Below, one piece after another: positions 6,901 to 7,697 of a stretch of DNA of 7,697 nucleotides. The DNA comes from Blautia sp. (GTDB taxonomy: Bacteria; Bacillota; Clostridia; Lachnospirales; Lachnospiraceae). Every line of letters begins with the position of its first letter. The stretch's first letter is position 1. The DNA lies in contig JAFOJB010000227.1 in NCBI GenBank assembly GCA_017420455.1, positions 1-7,697 on the forward strand, written 5' to 3'. Made by a program: the position numbers and the translations under genes. The notes under the pieces are model-generated. The model was not told where the DNA came from. It worked only from the letters and a program-made list of their open reading frames with translations, and did no database searches.

Positions 6901-7697
6901 CGACCCCGTTCTCCACCCTGACCGCTCCGATCTCGATGATCCTGCAGGTCAGGGGAGAGAATCCGGTGGTCTCGATATCGAAAACTACGAATTTCCCCTG
7001 GAGAGACTGGCCCCTGCCATTGGTGACAATTCCCTTCAGGTCGTCCACCAGGTAGGCTTCCATTCCATAGAGTACCTTGAAATCCGATTCCTTCGGCACA
7101 CAGCCTCCCCAGGCATCAAAGCAGTGGTTTGCCTCCGGAAAGGCCTGCACCACCCCATGGTCCGTAATGGCGATGGCAGGATGTCCCCACTGATACGCCC
7201 GCTTCACCAGCGCTTTGGCATCCGTCACGCCGTCCATATCGCTCATCTTGGTATGACAGTGGAGCTCCACCCGTTTCATGGGACTGTTGTCCATTCTGAC
7301 AGAGGTAAAGTCTCCGATCTTTTTGATGCCCCAGATATTTCCGATGGTCAGCTCTCCGTCGAAGCGGTCGATGGTAGTGACGCCCCGGATCCTGATAAAG
7401 GCTTTGGGCTTCAGTTCCGCCGTCACCTCCGGCACCTGCTCGTTCCGCAGGAACATCTTTACCACAATGGTATCGGTAAAATCCGTCACCGGGAAGATCA
7501 GAATGGTCTTTTCGTTCCGGATCTCCCTGGCCTCCACACTGATCACCTGGCCGCGGATCAGCACCTCGCCCATCTCTCCGGTAATGGTTTCCAGAGGGAT
7601 GGTTTCTCCCTCGAAATCCCGGCCGTAAATGAGATCCGGATTATCGTCCCTTCTGGCGCTCCGGTACTCCTGACGCTGTTCTTCCCGGCGTCCTGTA
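3911..7697 (-). CDS. polC: DNA polymerase III PolC-type alpha subunit (5' end missing)
   Basis: Replicative DNA polymerase of Gram-positive bacteria, with built-in proofreading. The frame stays open to the window edge: 41 codons precede the ATG at 7573, including the PolC-typical NPDLIYGRDFEG stretch, so that ATG is internal. About 1261 residues are visible; roughly 200 N-terminal residues should lie outside (B. subtilis PolC is about 1437 aa). Numbering from the Met at 7573: OB fold about 1-90; PHP domain with HCH at 105-107 and TDH at 137-139, resuming after the exonuclease with CDVH at 512-515; inserted exonuclease about 190-355 with D199/E201, D284 and H337/D342; zinc-type cysteines C686, C689, C708, C715, C718; palm aspartates D744, D746 and D869; HhH segment about 1154-1176; C-terminal QMSIF (1212-1216), a sliding-clamp binding motif. 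All catalytic residues I can place are present. The stop is TGA. It lies 225 bases upstream of fbp on the same strand; whether they share a transcript is unclear. Confidence 0.98.
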   Translation of the reverse strand, partial: TGRREEQRQEYRSARRDDNPDLIYGRDFEGETIPLETITGEMGEVLIRGQVISVEAREIRNEKTILIFPVTDFTDTIVVKMFLRNEQVPEVTAELKPKAFIRIRGVTTIDRFDGELTIGNIWGIKKIGDFTSVRMDNSPMKRVELHCHTKMSDMDGVTDAKALVKRAYQWGHPAIAITDHGVVQAFPEANHCFDAWGGCVPKESDFKVLYGMEAYLVDDLKGIVTNGRGQSLQGKFVVFDIETTGFSPLTCRIIEIGAVRVENGVVTDRFSTFVNPQVPIPFKIEQLTSINDAMVMDAPVIETVLPEFLKFCEGAVMVAHNADFDMSFIMENCRRQELPDTFTYVDTVGMARFLLPALNRFKLDTVAKAVGVNLQNHHRAVDDAGCTAEIFVKFVKMLEERGIFDVDELNRQGAVSPDTIRKLPTYHAVIFMRNETGRINLYKLVSKSHLVYYHRRPRVPKSVFLQHREGLLIGSACEAGELYQALLRNASDQEIARLVDFYDYLEIQPIGNNAFMIADPDNDLVQSEEDLRELNRKIVKLGEQFQKPVVATCDVHFMDPQDEIYRRIIMAGNGFPDADKQAPLYLRTTEEMLEEFSYLGSEKAEEVVITNTNKIADMIEKMSPIHPDKYPPVIENSDRDLKDMCYQKAHEIYGDPLPKIVEDRLARELHSIISNGYAVMYIIAQKLVHKSNSDGYLVGSRGSVGSSFAATMSGITEVNPLPPHYVCPSCKYSDFDSEEVKKYSDKVGCDMPDRLCPKCGAPMKKNGFNIPFETFLGFKGDKEPDIDLNFSGEYQAVAHKYTEVIFGEGHTFKAGTIGTLAEKTAFGYVKNYFEERGQHKRYCEINRIVQGCTGIRRTTGQHPGGIVVLPHGEEIEKFTPVQHPANDMTSDIVTTHFDYHSIDGNLLKLDILGHDDPTIIRMLEDLTNTDAKDVPLDDQKVMSLFSSTKALGITPEDIGGCPLGCLGVPEFGTDFVIGMVQEAKPTCFSDLIRISGLSHGTNVWLGNAQTLISEGKATISTAICTRDDIMGYLISMGVESSQAFTIMESVRKGKGLRPDWETIMTEHNVPDWYIWSCKQISYMFPKAHAAAYVMMAYRIAWYKIYQPLAYYAAYFSIRATSFSYELMCMGRERLEYYMAEIRKKGDAASKKEQDQLKDMKIVQEMYARGFGFEKIDLYKAKAHRFQIVDGKLMPALDTIEGLGDKAADAVVEAAAQGRFLSKDDFRDRTKVSKTVIDLMDDLKLFGDIPQSNQMSIFDIHV

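Noticed and set aside
7571..7573. ATG at 7573 as the start of polC
   Set aside because: The frame remains open for 41 more codons to the window edge and those codons encode typical PolC sequence, so this Met is internal.

Overview
The window carries three genes, all on the minus strand. In transcription order (right to left) they are polC (its 5' end is cut off by the window), a class III fructose-1,6-bisphosphatase gene (fbp), and a gene for a divergent PurF-like phosphoribosyltransferase. PolC-type polymerase together with a class III FBPase points to a low-GC-type Gram-positive (Firmicutes) genome. The moderate GC content, codon use and protein style fit a gut-type Clostridia such as Lachnospiraceae. 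That family placement is an inference from sequence style, not a search result.

Layout: 7697-3911 is most of PolC (OB fold, PHP domain with an inserted 3'-5' exonuclease, zinc-binding segment, polymerase palm and fingers, HhH, C-terminal clamp-binding motif). 3910-3686 is a 225-base intergenic stretch with a perfect 10-bp stem-loop just after polC, two short direct repeats, and a candidate promoter for the next gene. 3685-1730 is fbp. Only 20 bases separate it from the PurF-like gene (1709-294), which has its own Shine-Dalgarno sequence, so these two genes are probably co-transcribed. 293-1 has no gene I can support. It holds a nested stem-loop, a weak terminator-like element and a short 19-bp tandem repeat.

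Functionally, polC is the essential replicative polymerase and is probably only a neighbour. FBPase makes fructose-6-phosphate in gluconeogenesis, which can feed the pentose phosphate pathway and so PRPP. The PurF-like protein keeps the PRPP-binding motif, so a metabolic link between the last two genes is possible but unproven.

The item most worth attention is the PurF-like protein. The nucleophilic cysteine of the glutaminase half is replaced by glycine, and the other glutamine-handling residues are also lost. The PRPP loop and all four cysteines expected to bind the Fe-S cluster remain. It is therefore unlikely to be an ordinary glutamine-dependent PRPP amidotransferase, despite the name an automatic annotation would give it. 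The rest of the window looks ordinary, and I see no mobile element, CRISPR array, tRNA or rRNA.
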